From Bacteroidales bacterium (GTDB taxonomy: Bacteria; Bacteroidota; Bacteroidia; Bacteroidales; UBA932), in NCBI GenBank assembly GCA_017509375.1, contig JAFWPT010000290.1:1-27050 (forward strand): a stretch of 27,050 bases of DNA. Reading direction: 5' to 3'. The position numbers were made by a program, and so were the translations under genes. The notes under the pieces were generated by a model. It did not search any database. It was not told the origin of the DNA and saw only the letters and a program-made list of their open reading frames with translations. Positions 1-8,343 of this stretch are shown here, piece after piece. Position 1 is the first letter of the stretch. Every line of letters starts with the position of its first letter.

Positions 1-159
1 CTCCTCCGGTCTCCGACTATTATCCCCCGCTGCTTCGCAGCTGCCCCCAGGGGCACGGGGGGCGTTCCCCCCGAAACCGGCCTCCGCCGGTCTCCGACTA
101 CTATCCCCCGCTGCTTCGCAGCTGCCCCCAGGGGCACGGGGGGCGTACCCCCCGAAACC
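1..159. repeat. 81-bp palindrome-rich tandem repeat, two units, in frame inside the methyltransferase gene
   Basis: Two copies occupy 1-78 and 79-159 with an 81-bp period. They differ at only about three positions (around 5/86, 21/102 and 66/147). Each copy contains a small perfect hairpin (GCTGC-TTC-GCAGC) and G-run/C-run arms that can pair (CGGGGGGCG...CCCCCCG). The left copy reaches the window edge, so more units may exist. Because 81 is a multiple of three, both units translate without stops in the minus-strand methyltransferase frame, giving a repeated peptide with APRAPGGSCEAAGD. Confidence 0.85.
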
Positions 160-684
160 CCCTGCTAGGGATAGGGAGGTGCGTTCGAAGTTCCCGCGCG
201 CCCAGGTGACGACCTGGCGTACCGAGTCGAGATGCGTGACATCGGCACCTCCTGCACGTGCGGCCAGCGACGCTGCACCGGTGTAGGCGAACAGGTTGAG
301 CACGCGAGGGTGGTCCAATTCGCGGCATTTCCGGTAGATGAACTCCCAGTTGGGAGCCTGCTCCGGAAACACGCCCACATGCTTGAAGGAAGTGAGCCCG
401 AGCCTAAGAGCCAAGGATTTATATTTGATCCACCACTGGTCCTCCATCTTGTGGAGGCGATCCCAAGTGCCGCTGTCTTCTTTGCCGGCCTTCCCGAAGC
501 CCGCCCCGGGAGTAAAGCGCGTATGTGCCATCCGGTTCCACTCCGACTGGGGAAGGCTTTTGTCCCACAGTGCTTTAGGCTCCGGCCTTGCAAGCACGTA
601 AGCGCCGAAGCGTTCAAGCTTCTCGCCGGCTCCGCAGTCAATCAGCTCATAATCTTTCCAAGAAATGTCGGGGAACTCTACCAT
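1..684 (-). CDS. Class I SAM-dependent methyltransferase (RlmI-like), 3' end beyond window, with in-frame repeat insertion
   Basis: The reading frame starts at the ATG at 684 and stays open to the window edge (228 codons seen). Residues 1-166 read like the Bacteroidota class I methyltransferases related to RlmI. Conserved segments include KDYELIDCG near residue 10, RPEP near 33, SEWNRMAHTRF near 48, LTSFKHVGVFPEQAPNWEF near 97 and the SAM-binding motif I LNLFAYTGAASLAA at 129-142, followed by the acidic loop (VTHLD). The family is normally about 285-300 aa, and the catalytic DPP segment should follow motif I. Instead, after residue ~167, the frame enters a Gly/Pro/Arg-rich 27-residue repeat encoded by an 81-bp tandem DNA repeat. 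Either the enzyme resumes beyond the window (in-frame insertion) or the gene is disrupted. The start fits a -7 box at 691-699. Substrate (rRNA or other) is inferred only from the family. Confidence 0.8.
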   Translation of the reverse strand, partial: MVEFPDISWKDYELIDCGAGEKLERFGAYVLARPEPKALWDKSLPQSEWNRMAHTRFTPGAGFGKAGKEDSGTWDRLHKMEDQWWIKYKSLALRLGLTSFKHVGVFPEQAPNWEFIYRKCRELDHPRVLNLFAYTGAASLAARAGGADVTHLDSVRQVVTWARGNFERTSLSLAGGFGGYAPRAPGGSCEAAGDSSRRPAEAGFGGNAPRAPGGSCEAAGDNSRRPEE

Positions 685-690
685 AATAAT

Positions 691-699
691 GCAAAGATA
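691..699 (-). promoter_or_regulatory. -7 promoter box (TATCTTTGC) of the methyltransferase gene
   Basis: On the minus strand TATCTTTGC matches the Bacteroidetes primary-sigma -7 consensus TAnnTTTG. Only 7 bases separate the box's TTTG from the ATG at 684, so the transcript is probably leaderless or nearly so. No clear -33 TTG is seen at the usual distance. Confidence 0.6.
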
Positions 700-743
700 C
701 TGCTTTTTCCCAATATCCCACTCTCGCTTTGTAAATCAGTGTG

Positions 744-767
744 TTGTTATCTTGAGCATAATAACAA
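744..767. other. Inverted repeat TTGTTAT-N10-ATAACAA
   Basis: A perfect 7-bp inverted repeat with a 10-bp spacer lies in AT-rich DNA about 45-70 bp upstream of the methyltransferase -7 box. It could be an operator or a small hairpin. Nothing in the window identifies a binding protein. Confidence 0.35.
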
Positions 768-821
768 TTATTCCATAATCCGGCTTCTGCTATCCAGCAT
801 GGCTTGTCGTCCCTAATTCAT

Positions 822-1154
822 GGGAGCGAATCACCGCATTTCGCTCCCGAAAAGGCTGGCAAATGGTAATCTGGGAGCGAGTCATCGCCTCTCGCTCACG
901 AAACAGTGGAAAAGCAGTCAAACGGGAGCTAAACACAGTGCTCCACTCCCGAAACGGTGGAAAAGTGGTAAAACGGGAGAGAAACACAGTGCACCTCTCC
1001 CGAAAAGGCAGAAATTTGGCGAAATGGGAGCGAATCATCGCATTTCACTCCCGAAAAGGCTGGCAAATGGTAATCTGGGAGCGAATCACCTCATTCCGCT
1101 CCCGAAACGGTGGAAAAGCAGTCAAACGGGAGCGAATCTTCGCATTTCGCTCAC
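822..1154. repeat. Array of seven 27-bp hairpins with exact 51-bp period
   Basis: Units start at 822, 873, 924, 975, 1026, 1077 and 1128, always 51 bp apart. Each 27-bp unit is an imperfect to perfect palindrome (type: GGGAGCGAA-N9-TTCGCTCCC) separated by 24-bp spacers beginning GAAA. The spacers are also repeats: the same two successive spacer types occur after units 1-2 and after units 5-6. Unit 4 keeps its stem through a paired change (GGGAGAG...CTCTCCC instead of GGGAGCG...CGCTCCC). Units 3 and 4 share a different loop (AAACACAGTG). The array lies between the methyltransferase promoter and the pgk terminator. Several frames are open across it because 51 is divisible by three, but no convincing protein is seen. 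Function unknown. Confidence 0.9.
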
Positions 1155-1176
1155 GCTGACGTGTAGGCCTTGATGC

Positions 1177-1320
1177 TGTCTCTCAGGTCGCCTGTTGTCT
1201 CTCAGGTTCCCCCGCTGTCTCTCAGGTCCCCCGCTGTCTCTCAGTTCCCCCGCTGTCTCTCAGGTCTCCCGTTATCTCGCAGGTCCTCCCGCTGGCGCGC
1301 AGATGAGGGCGCTGGCGTGC
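1177..1320. repeat. Degenerate 19/20-bp tandem repeat (core TGTCTCTCAGGT)
   Basis: About eight units begin at 1177, 1196, 1216, 1235, 1254, 1273, 1293 and 1313. The core is TGTCTCTCAGGT followed by a C-run and CGC. The last three units are increasingly diverged (TATCTCGCAGGT, TGGCGCGCAG, TGGCGTGC). This is a simple minisatellite immediately beside the 51-bp hairpin array. No coding or known regulatory role is evident. Confidence 0.8.
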
Positions 1321-1337
1321 TGCTATGCCAATTAATG

Positions 1338-1369
1338 AAAAAAGAGGGGCCGCGAAAACCGGTCCCTCT
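1338..1369 (-). terminator. Rho-independent terminator of pgk
   Basis: Read on the minus strand, AGAGGG-A-CCG pairs with CGG-C-CCCTCT (10-bp stem including one G-U, loop of 7) and is followed directly by a run of T (complement of AAAAAA at 1338-1343). It begins about 20 bases after the pgk stop codon. Confidence 0.85.
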
Positions 1370-1387
1370 AAATACGATGTGAAATCA

Positions 1388-2641
1388 TTATTTCCTGATG
1401 GCAGCTATGCCGGGGAGTTCCTTGCCTTCGAGGGCTTCGAGCATTGCGCCGCCGCCGGTGCTCACGTAGCTGACCTTCTTGGCGAAGCCCATCTGGGTCA
1501 CGGCTGCAACTGAATCGCCGCCGCCTACGAGAGTGTAGGCTCCGGCCTCGGTAGCCTTTGCCAGAAGCTCGGCTATCTTAAGGGTTCCGTTCGCAAAAGG
1601 AGCTATCTCAAATACGCCCACGGGTCCGTTCCAAAGGATGGTCTTGGAAGCGAGGATGACCTTCTCCCAGATTGCAAGAGATTCGGGACCGGCATCGACA
1701 CCCTCCCATCCTTCGGGGATAGCATTGGAAGGAACTATCTGGGTATTGGCGTCTGCGCTGAAGTCGTCTGCGACCAGAGTCTGTACTGAAAGATAAATAT
1801 TTACGCCCTTCTCCTTGGCCTTTGCGAGAATCTCGAGAGCCTGGGGTATGAGCTCATCCTCATGGAGGGAGTTGCCGATCTGGCCTCCCTGAGCCTTGAT
1901 GAAGGTATATCCCATTCCACCGCCGATGATGAGGTTGTCAACCTTCTCGAGCATATTCTCAAGGACGGCGAGCTTGCTGGACACTTTGGATCCGCCGATG
2001 ATAGCGGTGAAGGGGTGCTTGGCGTTGCTGAGCACGTTGTCGATAGCCTTGATTTCACCTTCCATCAGGTAGCCGAACATTTTGTCCTCGGGGAAATACT
2101 CGGCTATGAGGGCGGTAGATGCGTGGGCGCGGTGTGCGGTACCGAAAGCATCGTTGATATAGCAGTCTGCATAAGATGCGAGAGTCTTGACGAAATCCTT
2201 CTGGGAAGCCTTCACGGCAGCCTTTGCAGCCTTCTTCTCCTCGTCGCTTGCATCCTCTGCAAGTCCGCGGGGTTTGCCCTCCTCCTCGGCATAGAAGCGG
2301 AGGTTTTCGAGCAGCAGAGCCTCTCCGGGCTTCAGCGCGGCAACCTCTGCCTGGGCTTTCTGGCAGTCGGCGGCGAACTTGACGGGAACTCCGAGGCACT
2401 CGGAAACGTGAGCCAGGATATGACGGAGGGAGAACTTGTCAGTCACGCCTTTCGGACGTCCGAGGTGAGACATGATAATGAGAGCGCCACCGCCCGCAAG
2501 CACCTTTTTCAAGGTAGGGATAGCTGCGCGGATGCGGGTGTCGTCAGTGATTTCGAAATTGTCGTTTAGGGGGACGTTGAAGTCAACGCGTACGATCGCC
2601 TTTTTGCCGGTAAAATCGTAGGAATCGATGTGCTTTTGCAT
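1388..2641 (-). CDS. pgk: Phosphoglycerate kinase
   Basis: Cytoplasmic glycolytic enzyme that transfers phosphate from 1,3-bisphosphoglycerate to ADP. The 417-residue protein has the usual family length. It opens with the substrate-binding N-domain ([10 protein letters not shown] near residue 18, then SHLGRPKG near 58) and ends with the nucleotide-binding C-domain, including WNGPVGVFE and the C-terminal GGGDSVAA and [18 protein letters not shown] motifs. The ATG at 2641 gives a complete N-terminus. A -7 box lies 21 bases upstream and a strong terminator follows the stop, so it is probably monocistronic. It is divergent from the RND efflux operon. Confidence 0.98.
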   Translation of the reverse strand: MQKHIDSYDFTGKKAIVRVDFNVPLNDNFEITDDTRIRAAIPTLKKVLAGGGALIIMSHLGRPKGVTDKFSLRHILAHVSECLGVPVKFAADCQKAQAEVAALKPGEALLLENLRFYAEEEGKPRGLAEDASDEEKKAAKAAVKASQKDFVKTLASYADCYINDAFGTAHRAHASTALIAEYFPEDKMFGYLMEGEIKAIDNVLSNAKHPFTAIIGGSKVSSKLAVLENMLEKVDNLIIGGGMGYTFIKAQGGQIGNSLHEDELIPQALEILAKAKEKGVNIYLSVQTLVADDFSADANTQIVPSNAIPEGWEGVDAGPESLAIWEKVILASKTILWNGPVGVFEIAPFANGTLKIAELLAKATEAGAYTLVGGGDSVAAVTQMGFAKKVSYVSTGGGAMLEALEGKELPGIAAIRK

Positions 2642-2662
2642 AATGTTGTTCTAAAAATCCTA

Positions 2663-2670
2663 CAAAAATA
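2663..2670 (-). promoter_or_regulatory. -7 promoter box (TATTTTTG) of pgk
   Basis: TATTTTTG on the minus strand fits TAnnTTTG and lies 21 bases before the pgk ATG, in an AT-rich stretch. No clear -33 element was found. Confidence 0.5.
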
Positions 2671-2799
2671 ATAAAAATCCGTAACTTTTGTACGAGGATA
2701 TCCTTTAAGCGTTATAAATATGACGCGAAAGACCGTGCGTCCGCCACCGGTTCAGATGGTACAATTTTTGCAGCAAAATTGCGCCTGTTATTATTGTGT

Positions 2800-4221
2800 A
2801 TGAAGAAGTCGTTATTTACTGTTCTGGTACTTTCAGCAGCGCTTTTCTGCGCCCGGGCACAGGAGCCTGCATACCTTTCCCTGGACCAGATTCTGGAGAT
2901 TGCACTTAGCGAGAATGCTTCGGTACGGGTTGCCGACCTTGAGATAGAACGAACCGGATATGCCCGCAAGGGCAGTTATGCCGCATTGTTCCCGCAGATT
3001 GACGGTTCCGGTACTTACCAGCGCACCATCAAGAAGCAGGTGATGTATATGGATTTCGAACTGCCCGGCTTGGGCGGCGGAGCCGGAGCTTCGGAAAGCG
3101 GCTCTGACGGCAGTGCCGGCGGAGGCAGCCGCGACGGTTTTGAGGTGGGACGCTGGAACACTTGGTCGGCCGGCGTATCAGCCACTATGCCCCTGGTCAA
3201 CGCCCAGTTGTGGAAAAGCCTGAAAATCAGCGACCAAGACGTGGAACTTGCGGTGGAAAAGGCTCGCAATTCCCGCTTGGAGACAGTCACTCAGGTGAAA
3301 AAGGCCTTCTATACCGTACTGCTTGCAAAGGAGGCCCTTAAAGTATATCAGTCGGTATATGAGAATGCGGTAGAAAATCTGGAACTCACCCAGAAGAAAT
3401 ATAACGCCCAGCGTGCCTCGGAGCTCGACCTTACCCGGGCCAAGACTGCCCTGGCGAATGCAGTTCCCAATATGTACGATGCCGCCAACTCGGTAGAGCT
3501 CAGCCTCTGGCAGCTGAAAGCCGTCATGGGCGTAGAACTGGGCAGCGCCATTGACGTAGCCGGATCCCTTACCGATTATTCCGGTCAGATGGAAGAGAGC
3601 TACAACCCCGGCACAGACCTCGGCGGCAACTCAGCCCTGCGTCAGCTCTCCATACAGGCGGAGCAGCTCGCATCGGCAGTGAAAATGCAGCAGTATGCTT
3701 ACCTGCCCTCACTGGCCCTGGCTTTTTCCTACAGCTTGAACGCAATGGCCAACGATTACAACTTCAGCCAGTACAAGTGGTCCCCCCATTCTTACGTGGG
3801 ACTTAGCCTCAGCATCCCTATCTTCTCCGGCGGAAAAAGGCTGAACGCGGTGCGGCAGGCAAAAGTACAGGCCGCCGAGCTTGATATCCAGCGTACCAAC
3901 ACCGAGCGTCAGCTGCAGATAGCCATACGTCAGCTTCTCGGCACCATGGATACGGCCACCAAGAGCTATGCCTCCGCCGCGAGCGCCGTAGAATCGGCCA
4001 TGAAGGCTTATTCCATAGCCCGCCAGTCCTATGACGTGGGCCGCAGTACCCTGACCGACCTGAACGATGCCCAGCTTGCCTTGACCCAGGCCAAGCTCGG
4101 AGAGTGCCAGGCTATATTCAACTATGTTTCCGCGAAGTCCGACCTGGAGGGTACCCTGGGTGCGGATTTTATAGGCCCGGACGGCCGTCCCCAACTGAAA
4201 AACAGCAAATACAATGAATAA
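2800..4221 (+). CDS. TolC-family outer membrane efflux protein
   Basis: Outer membrane channel of a tripartite RND efflux pump. The ATG at 2800 is chosen over an in-frame TTG at 2779 because it starts a clean signal peptide (MKKSLFTVLVLSAALFCARA, cleavage likely before QEP). The mature part has the TolC pattern: an N-terminal LSLDQILEIALSENASVRVADLEIE helix, long amphipathic helices, then a second copy with the SYDVGRSTLTDLNDAQLALTQA-type helix near the C-terminus. A Gly/Ser-rich insertion around residues 85-115 is unusual in composition and probably forms an extracellular or strand-connecting loop. The 473 aa length is normal. The gene overlaps the next one by 8 bp and starts the operon. A T-rich, TTTGC-containing stretch near 2759-2771 may hold the promoter but is not a clean match. 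Confidence 0.93.
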   Translation: MKKSLFTVLVLSAALFCARAQEPAYLSLDQILEIALSENASVRVADLEIERTGYARKGSYAALFPQIDGSGTYQRTIKKQVMYMDFELPGLGGGAGASESGSDGSAGGGSRDGFEVGRWNTWSAGVSATMPLVNAQLWKSLKISDQDVELAVEKARNSRLETVTQVKKAFYTVLLAKEALKVYQSVYENAVENLELTQKKYNAQRASELDLTRAKTALANAVPNMYDAANSVELSLWQLKAVMGVELGSAIDVAGSLTDYSGQMEESYNPGTDLGGNSALRQLSIQAEQLASAVKMQQYAYLPSLALAFSYSLNAMANDYNFSQYKWSPHSYVGLSLSIPIFSGGKRLNAVRQAKVQAAELDIQRTNTERQLQIAIRQLLGTMDTATKSYASAASAVESAMKAYSIARQSYDVGRSTLTDLNDAQLALTQAKLGECQAIFNYVSAKSDLEGTLGADFIGPDGRPQLKNSKYNE

Positions 4222-5239
4222 AAAACTCTTTTTTGCCGCCGCGTTGTTGCTTTCTGCATGCGGTCAGCAGGCTGCCCGGCAGGGCGCGGCGCAGCCGGCG
4301 GAAGCCCAGCAGGCGAGCGCCCCCATGGTTTCCGTAGTAACAGCCGCATACGAACACGTGCCCCAGACGGCCGTGTACTCCTCGAACGTGCAGGCCAACG
4401 TGGTCAACAACATAGCGCCCCAAAGCGGAGGCCGCATCCAGAAGCTGAACGTGGAGGTTGGAGATTTCGTGGCAAAAGGCCAGGTGCTGGCCGAAATGGA
4501 CCGTGTGCAGCTTGACCAGGCCGGCCTGAAGCTCCGCAACGACGAGACTGAACTCGAACGCGTGCGCGCCCTGCTTGCCCAGGGAGGCATTTCCCAGGCC
4601 GATTTCGACCAGCTGGAACTCGCCTGCAACGTGAGCCGCAGCAACTATCGCAACATAGAGGAAAACACCATACTCCGCAGCCCCGTGAGCGGTGTAGTGA
4701 CCGCCCGCAACTACGACCGCGGCGATATGTTCGCCATGGCGCAGCCCATTTATACCGTGCAGCAGATCACTCCGGTGAAGATTCTGGTGGCTATTTCCGA
4801 AACGGACTACACCCGCGTCAAGAAGGGAGACAAGGTAAGCATCACGGCCGATGCGCTCCCCGGCAGCGCTTTCAGCGGAACCGTCAACCGCCTGTATCCT
4901 ACCATGGATGCCGCCACCCATACCTTCAACGTGGAGGTGCTGGTGCCCAATTCCCGCAGGGAACTGCGCCCCGGCATGTATGCCCGCGTGACCGTCAATT
5001 TCGGCGACAGCTACAGCATCACAGTGCCCGATACCGCAATCTCCAAGATGCAGGGGGCCGGTACCAGGACTGTGTTCGTGGTGGATGAAGAAGGCTGCGC
5101 CCAGTTGAAAGTGGTCACTCTCGGCCGCCATTTTGACGGAAAATATGAAATTACCTCCGGCCTGAGCGAAGGCGACCGCGTAGTTGCAAAGGGAGGCTCA
5201 TCTCTCAAGTCCGGACAAAAAGTTGAAGTAGCACAATAA
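4214..5239 (+). CDS. RND efflux periplasmic adaptor (membrane fusion protein), lipoprotein
   Basis: Adaptor linking the inner membrane RND pump to the TolC-like channel. The N-terminus is a lipoprotein signal with lipobox LLLSAC (Cys16), so the protein should be tethered to a membrane. The lipoyl/biotinyl half-motifs are visible: APQSGGRIQKLNVEVGDFV with GQVLAEMD around residues 70-100, and NTILRSPVSGVVTARNYDRGD after a short alpha-hairpin. The beta-barrel (VLVAISETDYTRVKKGDKV; LRPGMYARVTV) and membrane-proximal domain follow. Length of 341 aa is typical. The start overlaps the tolC-like stop by 8 bp and the stop overlaps the pump start (TAATG), implying translational coupling. Confidence 0.95.
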   Translation: MNKKLFFAAALLLSACGQQAARQGAAQPAEAQQASAPMVSVVTAAYEHVPQTAVYSSNVQANVVNNIAPQSGGRIQKLNVEVGDFVAKGQVLAEMDRVQLDQAGLKLRNDETELERVRALLAQGGISQADFDQLELACNVSRSNYRNIEENTILRSPVSGVVTARNYDRGDMFAMAQPIYTVQQITPVKILVAISETDYTRVKKGDKVSITADALPGSAFSGTVNRLYPTMDAATHTFNVEVLVPNSRRELRPGMYARVTVNFGDSYSITVPDTAISKMQGAGTRTVFVVDEEGCAQLKVVTLGRHFDGKYEITSGLSEGDRVVAKGGSSLKSGQKVEVAQ

Positions 5240-8200
5240 TGAGCATATACAGGACAGCGGTCAAGAACCCCGTAACCACCGCGCTCATATTCATTGCCTT
5301 CATGATATTCGGCATCTTCTCGCTGAGCCGGACCAGTATCGCCCAGTTCCCCGAGTTCGATTCCAATACCATTATGGTGATGTCGTCTTATCCGGGCGCC
5401 AATGCCGCAGATATCGAGACCAACCTTACAAAGGTGCTGGAGAATGCCCTCAACGGCGTTGAGAACCTCAAGGAGCTTAATTCGCGTTCCAAGGAAAACA
5501 TTTCCCTCCTCACCCTTACCTTTGAATACGGGACGGACATAGAAGAAGCCACCAACAACGTCCGCGACAAGCTGGACATGGTGAACTCCAATCTTCCCGA
5601 CGGAGCTTCTATGCCCGTCATCTTCAAGTTCAGTGCGGATGATATGCCCATCATGCTGCTCACAGCTACCGCCGACGAGAGTCTTCAGGGCCTGGACAAG
5701 ATTCTGGATGACCGTCTGGCTACCCCTCTGGCACGCGTGCCGGGAGTAGGCACCGTGAGCGTGGCGGGCGCACCCACCCGTGAGATACAGATTTACTGCG
5801 ATCCCACCAAGCTTCAAGCTTACAACCTGAGTATCAATGCTATATCCGGCATTATCGCGTCTGAGAACAAGAACCTTCCCTCCGGCAACATAGATATAGG
5901 TTCCAGCACTTACACCCTCCGTGTGCAGAAAGAATTCACGGACCCTTCGCAGTTGCTGGACGTAGTGGTCGGCAATGTCGGAGGCCGTATCATCTACCTC
6001 AGGGACGTGGCCACGGTGCGCGACGGCTCAGAAGAAAGGGAGCAGGAATCTTACACCGACGGCATTCGTTCCGCCCGTATCATCATTCAGAAACAGGCCG
6101 GAGCAAACACCGTCAATGTAATCCGCGGGGTTAAGAAGCAGCTGGCCAAGATTCAGCCCACATTGCCTGCCGACGTAAACGTCACCATCCTGGTGGACGG
6201 CTCTACGGAGATTATCAACACCATCAAGACTTTGCGCGACACCATCATCATCACTTTCCTGGTGGTGATGCTCATAGTGTTCATATTCCTGGGCAACTTC
6301 AAGTCCACCTTTATCATCGTGCTGTCCATCCCTATGGCGCTGCTGGCGTCGCTGGTGTATCTGTTCGCCACTGGCAACACGCTGAATATCATTTCCATGT
6401 CGGCTCTTGCCATAGCCATAGGAATGGTGGTGGACGATGCCATTGTGGTGCTGGAGAACGTGTCCACGCACTTGTCCCGCGGTGAGCGGCCAAAGGAGGC
6501 GGCGGTGCACGGGACCTCGGAAGTGGGCATCTCGGTTATCGCTTCCACCCTTACCATGCTCTGCGTGTTCCTGCCGCTTACTATGATAAACGGTATGGCC
6601 GGCATCATGTTCCGCCAGCTCGGCTGGATAGTGAGCATCATTATGATAGTGTCCACTACGGCGGCTCTTACATTGGTGCCTATGCTCTGTTCCCGCTGGC
6701 TTAAGCAGAACGAAAGCCATGGCAAGGTGTATAAGGCCATTTTCGACCCTATCAATCGCTTCATCGATTGGATTTCAAGAGGATACGGTCATGTGATCCG
6801 CTGGGCTACCGGCCATCGCGCCCTGGTTATCCTCGGCTTTGCGGCAGTTTTCGCAGCAGTCGTGCTGCTTCTTGCCCCCGGTGTGAAGACCGAATTCTTC
6901 CCCCACAGCGATACGGACCGCGTATCGGTGAATATAGAGTTGCCCATGGGTACCGCCCAGGAGATAACGCGCGATTTTGCATTCCGCCTGTACGACGAGG
7001 TGAAGGAAGCCGTTCCGGAGGCGCAGCGCATCAACTTTACCTTCGGCCAGGCCGACACGGACAACACCTTCGCCAACATGCAGAACAACGGCACGCACGT
7101 CATATCCATGAACGTGCGCATCGGTACCAGCAGCACGCGTGAGCGCAGCAGTGCCGAGATAGCCGACGTGATCCGCGGCATCCTGAGGAAGTATCCCGAC
7201 ATCCACCGCGCCATGGTTACCGAAGGCGGCGGCGGAATGGGCGGCGCCTCGACGGTCAAGGTGGAGGTGTACGGCTACAGCTTCGAGACCACTGACCGCA
7301 TAGCCAGGGAGCTGCAGACGAAGATGCTTCAGGATCCCGCCTATGCTCAGGTTACCCTGAGCCGCGATGAATATACCCCCGAGTACCAGATGGACTTCGA
7401 CCGCACCAAGCTGGCCCTTAACGGGCTCAATTCCACCACGGCGGGTGCGGCATTCAGCTCTGCTATGAGCGGCACCATCGCTTCCTTCTACCGTGAGGAT
7501 GGGGAGGAGTATTACATCCGCGTGCGCTATGCCCCCGAATTCCGTACCAGCATCGAGGATATGGAGAATATCATCGTGGTAAACGGGCAGGGACGGCCGG
7601 TGCGGATGAAGGAACTCGGAACCATAGTGGAGACGCTGGTGCCTCCTACCATTGAGCGCAAAGACCGTGAGAGACTCATTTCCGTGACCGGAATCGTGGG
7701 CCGCGGCGTCGCCCTGTCGGATGCGGTAGCGGCCGCACAGCGTGCCATCGATGCCACCGACGTGCCCTCTGAGCTCGCAATCCAGATTGCCGGCGACTAC
7801 GAGGAACAGCAGGATATGTTCGCCGACCTGTTCGTGCTTATCGTGCTGATTATCCTTCTGGTATATATGGTCATGGCCTCCCAGTTCGAGTCGTTCATGA
7901 GTCCTTTCGTGATTATGTTCAGCGTACCGTTCGCCGTGGTGGGCGTGCTGCTCGGCTTCGCCGTCACCGGAACCAGCCTGGGCATGATGTCGCTGGTGGG
8001 TATCATAATCCTGCTCGGTATCGTGGTGAAGAACGGTATCGTGCTCATAGATTACACCATATTGCTCCGGGAGAGGGGCGTGAGCGTGAGGGATGCGTCC
8101 GTAGAAGCCGCCCGCAGCCGTCTGCGCCCTATTTTGATGACCACCTTGACCACGGTGCTGGGTATGCTTCCTATGGCAATAGGTACCGGCGAGGGCTCCG

Positions 8201-8343
8201 AATTATGGCGCTCCCTCGGAGTTACGGTATGCTGGGGTTTGTCCGTCTCCACGCTGGTGACCCTGGTGCTCATACCTACCGTGTACTGCGCAATATGCGT
8301 CCGTCAAGAGAAACGTAAGAACAAGAAATCGGCGACAAAATGA
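5239..8343 (+). CDS. RND-family efflux transporter permease (AcrB/MexB-like)
   Basis: Inner membrane, proton-driven drug or metabolite exporter. The 1034-residue protein has the full family length. It shows the N-terminal TM1 (NPVTTALIFIAFMIFGI), first porter loop, TM4 with the paired acidic residues D399-D400 in AIGMVVDDAIVVLEN, the second half with a large periplasmic loop, and TM10 with K931 in GIVVKNGIVLID. These match the proton-relay D407/D408/K940 of AcrB, so the pump should be active. A Gly-rich run near residues 660-670 (EGGGGMGG) sits in the second porter domain. Substrate cannot be told from sequence. It overlaps both the adaptor gene (TAATG) and the downstream PII-like gene (ATGA). 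Confidence 0.96.
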   Translation: MSIYRTAVKNPVTTALIFIAFMIFGIFSLSRTSIAQFPEFDSNTIMVMSSYPGANAADIETNLTKVLENALNGVENLKELNSRSKENISLLTLTFEYGTDIEEATNNVRDKLDMVNSNLPDGASMPVIFKFSADDMPIMLLTATADESLQGLDKILDDRLATPLARVPGVGTVSVAGAPTREIQIYCDPTKLQAYNLSINAISGIIASENKNLPSGNIDIGSSTYTLRVQKEFTDPSQLLDVVVGNVGGRIIYLRDVATVRDGSEEREQESYTDGIRSARIIIQKQAGANTVNVIRGVKKQLAKIQPTLPADVNVTILVDGSTEIINTIKTLRDTIIITFLVVMLIVFIFLGNFKSTFIIVLSIPMALLASLVYLFATGNTLNIISMSALAIAIGMVVDDAIVVLENVSTHLSRGERPKEAAVHGTSEVGISVIASTLTMLCVFLPLTMINGMAGIMFRQLGWIVSIIMIVSTTAALTLVPMLCSRWLKQNESHGKVYKAIFDPINRFIDWISRGYGHVIRWATGHRALVILGFAAVFAAVVLLLAPGVKTEFFPHSDTDRVSVNIELPMGTAQEITRDFAFRLYDEVKEAVPEAQRINFTFGQADTDNTFANMQNNGTHVISMNVRIGTSSTRERSSAEIADVIRGILRKYPDIHRAMVTEGGGGMGGASTVKVEVYGYSFETTDRIARELQTKMLQDPAYAQVTLSRDEYTPEYQMDFDRTKLALNGLNSTTAGAAFSSAMSGTIASFYREDGEEYYIRVRYAPEFRTSIEDMENIIVVNGQGRPVRMKELGTIVETLVPPTIERKDRERLISVTGIVGRGVALSDAVAAAQRAIDATDVPSELAIQIAGDYEEQQDMFADLFVLIVLIILLVYMVMASQFESFMSPFVIMFSVPFAVVGVLLGFAVTGTSLGMMSLVGIIILLGIVVKNGIVLIDYTILLRERGVSVRDASVEAARSRLRPILMTTLTTVLGMLPMAIGTGEGSELWRSLGVTVCWGLSVSTLVTLVLIPTVYCAICVRQEKRKNKKSATK

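Noticed and set aside
232..816. Plus-strand 194-aa frame
   Set aside because: Antisense to the clearly recognisable methyltransferase and without family features.
822..1154. CRISPR array
   Set aside because: Regular 27-bp repeats with 24-bp spacers look CRISPR-like, but the spacers are themselves repeated, the repeats vary a lot, and no cas genes are nearby.
820..1173. Repeat protein of 117 aa with 17-residue units across the hairpin array
   Set aside because: The frame is open because the 51-bp period is divisible by three; other frames and the opposite strand are open too. The conserved feature is DNA dyad symmetry, and no promoter or domain supports a protein.
4169..5131. Minus-strand 320-aa frame opposite the efflux adaptor gene
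   Set aside because: Antisense shadow of a well-supported operon gene in GC-rich coding DNA.
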